Part shown: piece after piece, positions 33,243 to 47,900 of the stretch
Position numbering within the stretch: position 1 is the first letter of the stretch
Layout: each line of letters begins with the position of its first letter
From: Neolecta irregularis DAH-3
Lineage: Eukaryota > Ascomycota > Neolectomycetes > Neolectales > Neolectaceae
Direction: 5' to 3'
Length of the DNA stretch: 64,000 nucleotides
NCBI GenBank assembly: GCA_001929475.1
Contig: LXFE01000152.1
Coordinates: 1 to 64,000 of the forward strand
Notes under the pieces: model-generated
The model's database searches: none
The model's input: only the letters and a program-made list of their open reading frames with translations
What the model was told of the DNA's origin: nothing
Program-made: the position numbers and the translations under genes

Positions 33243-34440
33243 ATGGCCACAGCCTGTAGACTGACCAACCCATGCCACTCGATGTTATCACGGCTTGATT
33301 GGACCTCTTTTCCCCGATTTTCAAACTCAGCACGTCCTTTGATTGCCGTCAGATATGCTTCAGTTCTTTCGAAAACCCCATTAGAAACACCAGTCTCGGA
33401 GCCAGACCCCTTATTCACTCTCGACATAAACTTTGGAGAGGCATCTCGCTCCAAAAGAACATTCGAGATGAAAACGTACAAGCCTGTAACTCCCGGAATC
33501 AGACACCTTCGTCGACCTATTAACCCGCATCTATACCAAGGTCGTCCTATTAGAGCTCTTACTGTCGCAAAACGAAAAAAAGGTGGACGGAATCGTACAG
33601 GACAAATCTGTGTTAGGCACCATGGGGGAGGTCATCGTCAGCGAATTCGTATGGTGGACTATTTTAGAAACGAACCTGGTCCCCAGGTCGTACTACGAAT
33701 TGAGTACGACCCAGGAAGAAGTGGCCACATTGCGCTTATCGAACATACTCAAACAAAGGTGTTAAGCTACATACTTGCAGCAGATGATCTGAGGGCTGGA
33801 GATATTGTACAAAGTTATCGAGCAGGTATTCCTGACGAGTTATTGAAGGAGATGGGCGGGTTTATCGATCCTGGTATTCTTGCTGCAAGAACTGTCATTA
33901 GAGGGAATTGTCTGCCTATTAAAATGATTCCGATTGGTACCTATATCCACAATATTGGATTGAAAGGACGTGGACCAGGGAAGTTATGTCGGTCTGCGGG
34001 GGCATCAGCTCAAATTCTTGCCAATGCGGAAAATGTATTTGCCACTATTCGTCTGCAAAGCCATGAAGTTCGGAAAATCCCTGTGGAAGCATGTGCAACA
34101 ATAGGGATTGTCAGCAATATTGATCACCAACATACAAAACTTGGAAAGGCAGGGCGAAGTCGTTGGATGGGTATTCGACCTACGGTTCGTGGTGTTGCAA
34201 TGAATGCATGCGACCATCCTCACGGTGGTGGACGTATTGTTCTTTGAAATGGGATTTTGAATCTGAGGCTTCTAGGTGGTAAATCCAAGGGTAACAAACA
34301 CCCCCGAAGCATCTGGGGTTGGAAGACAAAGGTTCGACATTCCTTGTTAAACCTTTGGCTAATGTTGTTAGGGTATGAAGACGAGAACGAAACCAAACAA
34401 ACTTGTGATCAGAAACAAACGAATGGCATTGAAGAATTAA
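33243..34440 (+). CDS. RML2: Mitochondrial ribosomal protein bL2m
   Basis: Large-subunit protein near the peptidyl-transferase centre of the mitochondrial ribosome. The start is ATG 33243; the first 60 residues are Arg/Ser-rich and suited to import. The RNA-binding and C-terminal L2 domains are clear: [70 protein letters not shown], and the conserved CDHPHGGG loop. A 42-nt intron 34234-34275 joins GGGR to [18 protein letters not shown], and a 40-nt intron 34332-34371 joins it to [17 protein letters not shown]. Stop TAA at 34438. It ends 93 bp from the convergent regulator gene. Confidence 0.96.
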
Positions 34441-34532
34441 TCTACGTTTAGACATAGTCTTCCATCAATCTTTACAAGCATCGTTCCTGAACACCATATA
34501 AATTAATTTCAAAGCTTCTCTATCAATTACAG

Positions 34533-36831
34533 TCATTTAAACGGCCCATTATTTCGAATAGTAGTATCGTCTTGATGAGTAGCATTACTGCTCCTAGGTT
34601 CAGGGCTATAAATTATCTTATCTACTGTCTGCTTTACAGCATCAAGGGCTCTCTTAAGCTGTGTTAGATCAACAAAAGAATGAAACTTGAGTTTACTTGA
34701 GCAAGAAAAACCCCAGCGCATGGACGATATTCTGATATCCTTTCCAAGACTGTCATGAGAAATTCTAAATCGTCATATAGAGGATCTGTGTTAGTTTTGA
34801 CAAATCTAGCCAAAATTCTGCACGCGCTGAATACGGCGAATATCGTTGCTAATGGAAGTTTCGATGTCTCAACATTTGTAAGAATACGCAGAGTTGCCAC
34901 AACCTCGAGAACCGCGACCTTTAGCTTCGATGTTGGTGTTATAGCATCTAATCCATTTTCCTCAGCATGCGTGACTGCGCCTTCGTACAAATTAATTCGA
35001 CATCTGTACCATTGAGTTTGACGTCGCATCAAGAACGTACAAATAGCTCGTGAGGTTGACCATTATCACCAAAGACTCTGTGGAATTTTGGACTTTGAGG
35101 AAATCCGGCAAAGAAAGTTCAAACTTGATCAGCATGTTTTCAAGATACCTATGACGTTCTAAGAATGGGACGTCATGACGTGATCGATTGCGATGTTCTG
35201 ATAATCTCCTCACTAGAGCAGAAAGATATATGTCCGCAACGAAAGCCGATCTGAAAGATGGAAACTCGGAGGGTAATGGATACAGCGAATCGCCCGGGCT
35301 TCCAGCACATATATTATCAGTGAATCTTGAATCACTTGCAGGCATTAAAGTTTCAATATCATCTTCGTTTAGAGCCATGGACCAGCCTGTTCCCGATGCG
35401 GAGTGAGAATCGAGTCTATAAACCTCCCAGAATACACGCCGGCTAAGATAATGAACACATCTCAATGACGGATTACGATACCGCTCCTCTTTGATTATGG
35501 GATCAGATGCTGGCGGTAATACTAACCTTGAGGCGGGGCGATCAAGCTGATTTAGTTGGAGCTTTGTTGATAAGCGAACTGCTGAGCCAATAGTTAGCCA
35601 AGCTCTATCCATCTGCGCAGTGGCTACGAGATAAGCAAATAGCAACTGGCGATACCTTGCCAACTTCATAATATGAAAGTAAAACCATTGCCTGTAGCAA
35701 AGCATGTGTGCGCATTTGAACTGAATCATCTTGCCATTCTCGGATATAACGACTTGCTCGTTCATAGTAAGTGATACCCAGAGCCCGCATTGTAGGACTG
35801 TCTGAGACCGAAGCACCTGAAAGGAGAACAGCGTAAATTAAGCCTAGATGGGGACGAAAAGGCGGCGGAAGATGCATTGAATACCGAAAGCTCTCAGGCT
35901 CCGAAGTTAGTTGCCTATATTCGGAAGGCAATGGACATATACATTTGATATTGAGCCTACAGGCCAAATCTTTTGAAAGTAGATATCAAACCTTTGTGGG
36001 TTAGTTAGCATTAAAGCAATGGAATATTACAAGGAATCCATTAACTCCGTGCTTGGCAACGCCTCGTAATGCCCTTGAGATAATAGACTCCAACCCATTG
36101 GGTTAAAGTAAGTGTTTGACCCCAAATGGAAATTGGGATCAAGCGAGATTGTATGTTGAGTATGATCAGACAGAATATCAGGCACAAAACTCTGGTGAGC
36201 TCCGAATGACACATCTACTCCATTGCTGCAGCTGTACACCATATTGTTGCCAGGATGAAGATCTGATAGATTGGTTGACGAGGCGAGTTCGAAAACTGGA
36301 AGAGGTCTATTTTGTGCTCCTTCGGCTCCGATCCCAGTAGCAAAAGTAGACATGTTCTGCAGCTCCGGAATGCCGATTTGAAGGGCTTTTATCTTTTGTG
36401 GATGAGCCCTTGACTCTTCTAATAGCTTCTCGAGCTCCTGTAGACGGGTTTCGAACCGTTCTTGTACTTTGCGTGAGTGACCTTTCTTTGGACCTCGTTT
36501 GGCAGTATATTCCGGATACGAGCTTGTTGGGGATAAGTGGAAAGAAGAATGGCAAATCATACCATTCATGCCCGAGACGTGCACAAGAATGACATTTGGG
36601 TCGTGTTCCAGAACATTCTGCCGCATGTCAGACCGGTTTATGAACGGAAATATTACTCAATTTCCTCTTACGGCAGACCAAACACGCTTGGTGCAGTCTG
36701 GAAGGGGGAGAATTCCCGTGGGAGAAGGAATTTTGCATAAGGACTGGGATATATTTAGAGACAAAGACTGAGGTTTTGGCGGAAAGCTTGCCATTGAGGT
36801 AGGTGTATGTGGTATCAAGATGGAGATCCAC
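34533..36831 (-). CDS. Zn2Cys6 transcription factor with fungal_trans domain
   Basis: Fungal binuclear-zinc-cluster regulator. Splicing yields the motif CLVCRKRKLKCSGTRPKCHSC...C, with spacing C-x2-C-x6-C-x6-C-x2-C-x6-C. The cluster is split by two introns (36618-36656, 39 nt; 36523-36562, 40 nt), and the sixth cysteine codon is formed across the second junction (TG|C). A linker and coiled-coil helix follow (RKVQERFETRLQELEKLLEE). The fungal_trans domain is seen in ITYYERASRYIREW, DRAWLTIGSAVRLSTKLQL, YLSRRVFWEVYRLD. The start may be ATG 36831 or the later ATG 36738. The stop is at 34533. The target genes are unknown; no metabolic cluster surrounds it. Its upstream region holds a 43-bp tandem repeat. 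Confidence 0.85.
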
Positions 36832-37348
36832 GTGGGAGGCCAGGGCCGTTTATTCCAAACTAGCAAGATAGAACTGCGCTAGAGCAATGACACTGCATAT
36901 ATCATCATCGCATCGGCCATGCCAAGCACATAGAACATGTACAGTATAATAAGAAAGGAGCGTGCATTTATGCGCATGATGTTTCTGTGGTGTATTTGAC
37001 TGTTGGAGGTCAGTCGTGCTAGTCACTCCACCATCCCCTGGCATATATCTTTTCCTCAATTCCGGTTCGCGTTCCACACCATCCTGTCTAATTCTGTGCA
37101 TCGCAGAGCTTGCAGAAAGGTGAAACAGGGACAATTCAGGTGGGGCAGCACTATCCGAGCGGCTGGAGTCGTAACAGGTCGATATTCCAGCATACGTATC
37201 ACCAGCTGCAGTAATAACAGGACCATACTCTAATATGTGCAACACCAGTTGCAGTAATGACAGTTCGATACTCCAGTATGAAATCACCAGCTGGAAACAA
37301 TAAGGTCAATTAAGCCACTTACCCCAGTAAATACGCATATACCCCATT
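36832..37348. promoter_or_regulatory. Upstream region of the Zn2Cys6 gene
   Basis: 517 bp between two minus-strand genes. It contains a 43-bp tandem repeat (37178-37303). A minus-strand frame of 145 codons spans part of it, including the repeat, but has no domain-like sequence and is not called. Confidence 0.5.
37178..37303. repeat. 43-bp tandem repeat, nearly three copies
   Basis: Copy 1 is 37178-37220 and copy 2 is 37221-37263; both end in the block CACCAG(C/T)TGCAGTAAT(A/G)ACAG. Copy 3 (37264 to about 37303) has a 1-bp deletion and diverges at its end. A more degenerate copy may precede copy 1. The units contain the partly palindromic CACCAGCTG/CAGCTG. The repeat lies about 350 bp upstream of the Zn2Cys6 gene start. 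Confidence 0.8.
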
Positions 37349-38346
37349 TCATGCAAATAGTTTCCCCCAGACGCGCTGCAAATAACCGTCTCCAGTATCC
37401 TTTGGCTCTGCACCTTGGGCCACTTTTCTTTGTCTAAACTGCCGCCGCACATCCACCGGCTCAGCGATAGCACTGCTCCCAGCCCTCTCCTGTTTCTGTG
37501 CCTTCATGTTTGCAATCATCTTGCTTCTCTCAACATTCTTGACAAAGGCCTTGTTTTCTTGTGCGGCTTGCGATAGCTCTGTCCGCATCCGCGCCTGCCG
37601 TGAGGCATTCTCGTAAGCTATATTATCAGTAAACCCTGTATGCATAGCCCTAGACCAATCTGCTCGGTCAGATGATGCCATTTGAATTTAGGCAAGTATT
37701 TCATGTTCCATAAATCATCATGATAAAAATTACCCTTCTTTCCCCCTGTCTGGTCAAATGACCATTTCAGCAAACCCATACCTATTATTGTCCCATTCAG
37801 ACTGCCAGCAACCATTTTTGACTTCCTTTTATCCTTGAACTCGACCCATCCTTCTGTGTAGTTTTTCTTTTTGTTACCACCAAAATGGACTCTTTTTGCA
37901 TAGCTCTTAGGATCTTCGGGTGCCAAGAAAACTCGGCCAATCTCTCCATATTGTGAAAGTAAATGCTTAAGCTTCTGAGGCTTCATAAATGGGGGTATCC
38001 TCGAAAGGTAAATAACTCCAGCTTTGTCAACAGCAGCGTTTGCGGCGGCGAGTGCAGCATGCGAAAGACCGTTTAGCTTATGCGTTCTAGTCATTTTTCT
38101 GCTACCTCTTTCACCTGATTCATTTCCCTCTAATTTCTCATTCATTTCAGTATCACTGTCATCACTTTTAGCCTCGTCTTTATCCGACTCCACAGCATCA
38201 TTATTACTTTCGAGCGCAAGACCACTGTCGCTTTGGACACTTTGCTCCTTGCACATATCGTTACGTTCCTTCTCATCAAGAACTATCGTGGGAGTTTCTT
38301 CTTCCTTCTTGCTAGGGAGGAAGGAGTCCCTTTTAGCAGGCGGCAT
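37349..38346 (-). CDS. ESF2: 18S rRNA processing factor Esf2 (ABT1)
   Basis: Nucleolar small-subunit processome RNA-binding protein of the Esf2/ABT1 family. The start is ATG 38346 (MPPAKRDSF); the open frame before it has only TTG. The N-terminal 100 residues are acidic and Ser-rich. The single RRM reads GVIYLSRIPPFMKPQKLKHLLSQYG...YTEGWVEFKDKRKSKMVAGSLNG, followed by the family-specific YHDDLWNMKYLPKFKWHHLTEQI. A 38-nt intron 37618-37655 joins TEQI to AYENASRQARMRTELSQA, a basic helical tail ending at 37349. The divergent neighbour CEF1 starts 295 bp away. Confidence 0.93.
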
Positions 38347-38641
38347 TTGTAAGTGCAAGTACTGACTAGAACGTTCAGTTATGACAGAACCACGTGCCTG
38401 ATAAAATTGATCTCAGTCAGGCCTATAGCACATTCCACGACGAAAAAGATTGGAGTCAATAACTTGTAATCTTTTTTCCTTGTAGAGTTTCTTCCTTTCG
38501 TTCGCTTTCAAGAATCCTCGCATATATTTCGCTTTTCTTTCCTATTATTTATGTCTTGTAGTTCACGTGATCACAGACATTCAGAACGTCGTTTGTCAGG
38601 CCAACCGCTCCGCGTCCTCGATACTTATTCCTTACTACACT
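38347..38641. promoter_or_regulatory. Divergent ESF2/CEF1 promoter region
   Basis: 295 bp separate the start codons of ESF2 (minus) and CEF1 (plus). No specific element was identified by eye. Confidence 0.5.
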
Positions 38642-41139
<2,498 letters not shown>

Positions 41140-41729
41140 GTTAGATTTCCAGAAAGAAAACCCACAATCATTATTTCTTAGGTAATAAAACCGGATCATC
41201 ATTAGGTGCTAGTATATATGAAGGCTTCGCCCATATCAAGTTAACAGTTTAATATTTAAAAAGACAAACTTGGTCATATCAATCACTAATTTTATTGGAC
41301 TGAATTATGAGAATACAACTATGCAAAGCAGGATGGCAAATAGCCCTCCATGGTATAGTTTAGAGTACTTTTGAGAATGGCTTCTATCCTTTTTACTAGC
41401 CTAAGTATTCATACTTCTTACAAAGGGACAGTTAAGGATGAGCTTAGCAAGTGAATGGAAGAGACTGGATGATATAACTGTGAAGTGGGCCTGCATGATG
41501 TGTATGCTGGAGTTCAATGACAAGGAGCTGATGGTTTGTCAAAGGGAATATGTCCATTTGATATTTTCAAATAGTGGTAAGGTTGATGGATTTCACACGT
41601 GGGACGATTCCACAGGGGACAGAACAAATGCTATTGCATTTCAATGAAGTTTTCAACAGATCGCGTGTCACGTGATATTGGTCTCAACTTCTGGAGGATT
41701 ACGCATTGTATCTATCAGTCATCAACACC
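41140..41729. other. Intergenic between CEF1 and UMP1
   Basis: 590 bp, AT-rich. One plus-strand frame of 69 codons (41438-41647) has no homology I recognise and is not called. Confidence 0.5.
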
Positions 41730-42154
41730 ATGAGAATTGTACCCACATCATCAGCCGCTGAGAAAGTTGAAATTACCGAAGGTTCAAATGCTGTGCCTGC
41801 TGTTCATGATACGCTACGGCATGGTACGATGTCATTGGCCTCAAAGGTCAACTCCCGACTTGATTTGGAATCTCGACTTCGGGATTGGAATCAAACACAA
41901 CTGGATCTTCAGATGGATAGTATGAGACAGGTATATGGGCTGCATGAACCTATCAGGCGAGGAATGGAAATAGACTTGACCACCGTACGTTCTTGTGGTG
42001 GAGATGCTCATATCAGGACTTTTGGCCCGCTACTTTAGGTGGCCCTAGTAATCTTCACCAGGATATATTGCTGGGTCGAGATACGAAGCTTGACGTGGAA
42101 GACATCTTTACAGGTGCTTTACTCTTCAAAAGTTCCATCTCATTGGCTAGGTAG
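41730..42154 (+). CDS. UMP1: Proteasome maturation factor Ump1 (POMP)
   Basis: Short-lived chaperone of 20S proteasome half-mers. The start is ATG 41730 (MRIVPTSSAAEKVE). Family blocks: HDTLRHGTMSLASKVN, LESRLRDWNQTQLDLQMDSMRQVYGLHEPIRRGMEIDL. A 41-nt intron 41998-42038 joins VRSCG to GPSNLHQDILLGRDTKLDVEDIFTG. Stop TAG at 42152. The length of about 127 residues is normal. Confidence 0.94.
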
Positions 42155-42475
42155 CGAGAAGCTGAATTTTCCGATGCAGAGTGAGATAGACCAAAAACTA
42201 CGTATCAGATAAATAATATATGATTCTCCAAATCGTCCAATTAGTCCAATAAAATACTGTACAAGAAAAAAGCAGCCAGACTTACATGCCATTGACAAAA
42301 GATTATATAGGATTGGCCACCCCCCAGACCCCCTGTAGATTTCATCCCCCAAGAACTCGTAAACGCAGCCATGAGAACTCCAAAACAAAGATGCATGGTT
42401 AAAGAAGGATACAGTGGCAACGCGAAGGCGTTGCCTCACCTGTACGGGGTTGACCTTTGGATGAGTCTAAATACA
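42155..42475. other. Convergent spacer UMP1 / UBL3-like gene
   Basis: 321 bp between two convergent genes. A minus-strand frame of 99 codons is present but has no domain-like sequence. Confidence 0.5.
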
Positions 42476-43019
42476 TTAGCATAGATAAATGTATTTTAGC
42501 TCTATACGTTCTTCTTTCGGGGAATCGATAGGCTTGATAGAAAGATGAATCGTGTTTTCTCTTTCGGTTTGTAGCTTAACGTCTAGTCCGTATCAGTTGA
42601 CGTTTATGGATAGCACCGTTAAACCTCTCAATTGAACTTTGTCTTCCAGCACACTTCCAAAGAAGATTAGTCTCATATAGGATGAGTTCGGCGGTCTTTG
42701 AGTAGTCCAAGCTAAATATCAGCATATATGGCATGTATAAGTCCATACTCCCAGGCCAGTCCGCCCAGAGAGCATCTTTAATTTGAGACACGGATGCATC
42801 CTTCCAGTCCGACAACTTCTCCTTCTCCAGAAAATCCATGCCAAGCGTCATATTGTGACTACTCCCTTGGACAAGGAGGAATCTGATTATGAGAGGAGGA
42901 ATATTGTCATTTTCGGTAGAACCAGTCATTTCAGTAGGGATGGGGTCGAAGGGCGGACTTGTAAAGCGGGCAGGCGAGTGCGTGACTTGTGCAGATCCCA
43001 ATGCGTCACACGACGCCAT
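42476..43019 (-). CDS. Ubiquitin-fold protein, UBL3/MUB-like (Rad60-SLD_2 type)
   Basis: Small protein with one ubiquitin-like fold of the kind found in UBL3/MUB and fungal Dsc-type proteins. The start is ATG 43019. The fold: PPLIIRFLLVQG (first strand), VSQIKDALWADWPG, then after a 37-nt intron TWTTQRPPNSSYMRLIFFGSVLEDKVQLRGL, and after a probable 42-nt intron LQTERENTIHLSIKP. It ends at TAA 42478-42476 after a single Cys (YIYLC); a classical CAAX box is not seen in this model, so lipid anchoring as in UBL3 is uncertain. The second intron and the C-terminus are less certain than the first. It lies in tandem, 143 bp downstream of the acyl-CoA-synthetase-like gene. Confidence 0.8.
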
Positions 43020-43162
43020 TGACTTTCCGGGTCTATAGTTGTAAATGACGATAAGAATACCGTGAAACCGACAGAAAGCTTCTGCAACTATACCCTATAT
43101 ATACTCGCTACTAGAGATAAGAGGTTCTATATATGCGGACACACTTTATTTTGCGACATACT

Positions 43163-44829
43163 TTATTTTGCAATCAGACAACCATCTTGCCGAAACTTCC
43201 CGTGGATATCGAGTTTAAGCCATCCATCGGGGGTAGGGGCTCCTAGAGCGACCGGACCCTTGGCGGCAAGTCTGCCCCAGCAATTCATGGAATTATCCGT
43301 TTCCTTCATATCGAAAAGCTTGAGTTCGACACATGCTGTTGGCGGGCCGTAAGATACATCAGAGCATGATCGATAATCATACATCATAGTTTGAGCAAGA
43401 GGACCGAGCATGGGTGGAACTGAAAGACATGAGATAATTCGTGCACCGGTGTTTGCGCGGATGCAATTGAGCTGATCGGGAGAAACAATTTGGTTTACAA
43501 TATAGAGAAGACGGACAGAGGACGAGAGTATTCTGGGGGACGAGCGACATAAATATTTTGGTGGCATTCTTCCTCGCGAAAGGAAGAAGTTCTGAAGAGC
43601 TGACGGCTTTTGACCAAGCAAGGAATTGTTCAAGGACGAAGATCTCTTTGTGAGTAACTCACAAGATAGATCAATCATACATGACCCATATGCTTGGAGA
43701 GATGTTGAAGTTCATTAAAACTTCCTTGGAACTAAAAAGACACAAGGTAGCTCCTTTAAAATTAGAATTGTGTATATTCTGACATAAGAAGATACCAAGT
43801 GCAACTCCGGTGAGATTCATAACCCGTTCATACGAAGAAGAAAGATCTCCTTCGATGTACATCAAACCAGACTTCTCGTATTCTTTACTGCTTCGGAGCG
43901 CAATCAACTGTGCTGAAACCGCCGCAGCAAACGATTGGTGAGCGAATGAATAGACACCCTGGGCGTCGATAGTTTCCATTGCGATATCACTGAACGACTC
44001 TGGACACTCCATCTCGGGGCTGCCGAGATATTCCGACCAAGCCGACAGAACAATGGATCCCATTTTCCCTGTCCAATCCATATGCGCTGAACCAGTATCG
44101 ACTTGAATGACTTCTTGTATACTCTCTGCACCCGCGAAGTTTTCCGATGAGAGCACGCCGGCTGCTATGATCAAGATCTCGATTCGAGACTTTTCGATCA
44201 GAGATGATACGTTCCCATTGATCGAAATAGGAACACAGATAAATCCATATTGAGCACATGCTTCATTGTTAGAGTGAGGACCATGGGAATATATACCCAT
44301 AGAAGCGATGAAGTTCTCAAGATTATTTGGGAGACAAATACCAATCCGCACAGCATGAGGCCTTGCGTTTCGTAGATTTGAACCAAAGATCTTTATAAGC
44401 TCACTCACTTGATCTGAAGTTCAGTAGTAACCTACAAGACAGACTACCATAAGTCAACTAGCGATGTCAACTTCAGAGACTGCCCAAGAATCCACATACG
44501 TGTTCGATTTTCCCTTGCCGCAAACTGACGACATGAGAGCCATTTGATATGGCCTTTTGGCGGCCCAGCTCCCAGATGTCTCTAATGTCACCGTCTCGTG
44601 GAGTCTCATAGGCCTTTTGCAGACGCAAACCGGTTACGAGCGGTTGTCCGGGTGGACTTTGCCTGTTTCGATACAAGGCAGATTCTGTGGGAAGCCTGAC
44701 GCTGCTGGAATATGATTGTTGGGCGAGAAGAAGCGGGTGATATTCTTGTTCGAGTAGTGTTGGAAGAAACAAAACCCCGATAATCAGCAGCAACACGGTT
44801 ATAGTCAAAATATCAATCGTGATATCCAT
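43163..44829 (-). CDS. Acyl-CoA synthetase-like (ANL superfamily) membrane protein, possibly inactive
   Basis: The start is ATG 44829 with a single N-terminal membrane anchor (ILTITVLLLIIGVLFLP), followed by HPLLLAQQ and ESALYRNRQS, which resemble a fungal family of AMP-binding acyl-CoA-synthetase-like proteins. Later blocks are VRIGICLPNN, PMLGPLAQTMMYDYRSC, YGPPTACVELKLFD and GPVALGAPTPDGWLKLDIHGKFRQDGCL. I do not see the usual Ser/Thr/Gly-rich AMP-binding loop nor the GD..R..D catalytic end; the last block has KLDIHG. Exon junctions near 44410-44490 are unresolved, so a missed exon could hide part of the fold. The stop is at 43163. It is divergent from URB1 with only 95 bp between starts. 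Confidence 0.65.
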
Positions 44830-44924
44830 AGCGGGCAGGAGTGTTTGGAGGCGTGGTGGCTTGAGCCACACGGCTGTGTCTTCCAAAATCTTTTTGTACT
44901 ACTCGTGTCCAGATTTCGCAAGAA

Positions 44925-47900
44925 ATGGAACAAAATGTCCAGGATCTAAAGCTTTTACTCAGACAACAGTCCTATGAACCACTTAGGAAAGGTACACCAG
45001 CGTCGAAAGACTTTGTTAATGTCAAGATCTGCAAACCTTTCGTCAAATCGCAAGATCTGCTGAGACTGAAGAACATCATAAAAATCTTCTTGTCCACTTC
45101 GTCGAACAAGAGAGTCCATGGCAAGATCTACTCCATCTGTGGGATTCTATATACCAGCTCAATTACAATAATATCTTTCCAATCTTTCCGTCTTTGCTGC
45201 GAAATATACTATACTTTTTATCGAATAGTCCCGAATTACACAAGAAGGGTAACACTCTCATCCACATGATTCTCGAAGACCACATAAAACTAATATACCG
45301 GAATTTGAATTCTAACAGACCTCAAACAATCTCGCCAACCCTTGATTTATTGCTCTCAATGGTAGCTTTTGCAGAAGGTAAATTTTCTCGAGACATTTTT
45401 GGTGCCCTCGACTGGACGCTAAAATTCTGGGGGAAGCTTCTTGGAATGAAGCAAACTCAGCCTAGCAGAGAAGTAGGAGAACCTGATGCCAAAAGGAAGA
45501 AATTTGATCATCCAGATGTTCGCACTAGGATGATTAAGCTTGTATTCAGTCTTTTAAAGTATGGACATGCTTTAGAAGTGCTGGGAATGAGAGGCTTAAT
45601 GACACCATTAATCAAAGGTGTGAAAGAGGATGAAGCATGGGTAGTCAAACAGGTTTTCGATGGATTGAAGGACATAGTCGCAGATCGAGAGACACCTAGG
45701 TCCTTCAAAATATCATTCTTCAATGAATGGGTCCTTGGACAGGTGAGGCATTTCGTTGAAAATACCACAGTTGATGAATAGCTCTCACAACTGTACCTGC
45801 GACAGGATGAAATTGAAAATTCTTTATCAGTCGCGTCTATCACCCACTCTTTTTTCATCGCTCTTTGTACACATCCCAACATCGGTGTTTGCTTTCAAGA
45901 TTCCGGATGGTACCCTCAGAAATATGTTCCTGGCAAATTCTCCACTAATCTTTACAACAAAATTCTCAGTTCGTTTGTCCTTTCTCTAAAACCCTTTGAG
46001 AATGTTCATCATGCCGAATTGCTTCTTGCAATTTGCAAGAGTTGCCCAGAGCTAATAGCTCATATTACTCGGCACACTACAATTTCACTGGAACTGAAGT
46101 CAGCCACAAAGGCTATTGCCACCTTTGCATTGCTCGAGGAATTTGTAAATATGCCGATCCCATCTCAAGAAGTCACATTCAATACGCCTCCACCAGTTGA
46201 AATCATACTGGAGAATGTTCTTCCAGCAGTAATCAATCGAACTGTTCTTGCGAAAGCATTTGGTCACGAGAACGCTCTCATCCGCCTGTTTTCTGCGAGG
46301 TTATTAATTGCAGCGTTGACGAAACTTCAGCTCCTCGGACTTTGGCTTCATGAAAACTTCCCCGGTTCGGAGGACACTTTCTTGGAACTATCAGATTCAA
46401 TAACGAAACGAGTTCCGGATCTCAACATGATCATTTATGCCTTCTCATCACCTGCAACCGAAATTCCCTCAACATCTGAAGTTCGTCTACATCTTATTTC
46501 TCTATACAATGAAGTCATCCCGGAATTTACTTCGTTGCAAAAGTTTGACCCTACACCTATTATAACAGCAACCATTTGTCAAAGTGCCACAACGAGTGTT
46601 GAACAGACTTATGCTTTTCGTATATTGAAAATCATGGAAAATGTGAAATGGTGGCATAAATCAAGTAATTTGGACCCCTTGACATCCTGCTAAGTCTTAG
46701 CGGCCTCTTCTCCTTTAATCGTTGTGCTTCGAGCTTGGTTTGCTTCCAATGATCGAGATACCCGCGTTCTAGCAGAAAATGTCCTCAATAGTTGGTTCAA
46801 AGAATCGATGGCCTTTCAAACTGAAACCGTTGTCCCCGCAATATCACCCTTATTATCTTCCTTATCAATACTCACTAATGAGGAGCGTGATGTGTGTTTC
46901 AAATTTTTGGAAGATTGTGTTGCTCGATGTTTCCGTTCGCCTTTCAAATATCTTGATAGAGCAGCCGAATTATACGTCGAAGAATACGGCAACACAAAAC
47001 AGCCCAAATATATCAGTCCACTGGTGCTTACTATCGTCGAACAAAGGCCATTTGCAGAAAGCAACTTATCTACCTTGGAACAAAAGAGTTTACGAAGGTG
47101 GATTGGAGTTTTTCTGGAACATCTCATGCTTTCTGGAGAGGATGGACTACTGCTCTCAAAAGCAGTCTTCAACTTGAAGGGGAAATTCTGGAAAACCCTT
47201 CGAAGGATACTGAGTAACTGGTCCAGCAAAAGTGAAGACAATAACCCCACTCATCATATTTGCTGCGTTTGTGAGAAAGGCGGTATTTGCCCGATGTTGG
47301 AAGACCTTGTCAAAGGATTACAAAGTCCGTGTCACCTTGGATTTTACAATGAGGTGCTCAGGTACTAACTCACGAGATTGAAACCTGTTAACCTTTGACA
47401 GAGTTCACCCTCAAATGTTAAAAATTTTAACTCCGGTTGATGTTCTTCGACATATCAATCTCGGGGTACACAAGACTGATGATACCAACTTTATCAAGTT
47501 GGTCAAGGATTACTTTCAAGTTGCTTCAAACTCACTTGATCTTTTTGCGGTCAATATTATCACCCGTCGTATTGTGGCACTTTCCAAGGCGTGCGAAACA
47601 AATACTGACCGGATCGTCGAGATCAATACCTGGATGGATTTTTTTCGTTCGATTTGGTCGAGTTGGCAAGTACAAAGCAACGTGGGAGCCTTACACCTTT
47701 GGTGCATCATATTTGGCGATGACCAAATTATGCTAAAGATGGCATTCCCTCAGACCCTTGGCGACCATATCAACTTCGAGCTCGCACGTCGTAATGACAT
47801 CTCCAAGTGACAACAGCTAGCTAATTTATAGAAATTGCGCTTATGCTAGATGAGGTTGGAAATCCCAACGAGAGATTCGCTGAACTTCTCGATTACTTTG

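Noticed and set aside
34533-36831. Secondary-metabolite gene cluster around the Zn2Cys6 regulator
   Set aside because: Neighbours are ribosomal, splicing and rRNA-processing genes; no synthase, oxidase or transporter set is present.
36850-37287. 145-codon minus-strand frame
   Set aside because: It spans the 43-bp tandem repeat and lacks homology; better explained as the regulator's upstream region.
41438-41647. 69-codon frame with a C-x2-C pair
   Set aside because: Too short, no conserved context, lies in the UMP1 upstream spacer.
42140-42439. Hydrophobic 99-codon minus-strand frame
   Set aside because: Overlaps the 3' ends of two convergent genes and shows no family resemblance.
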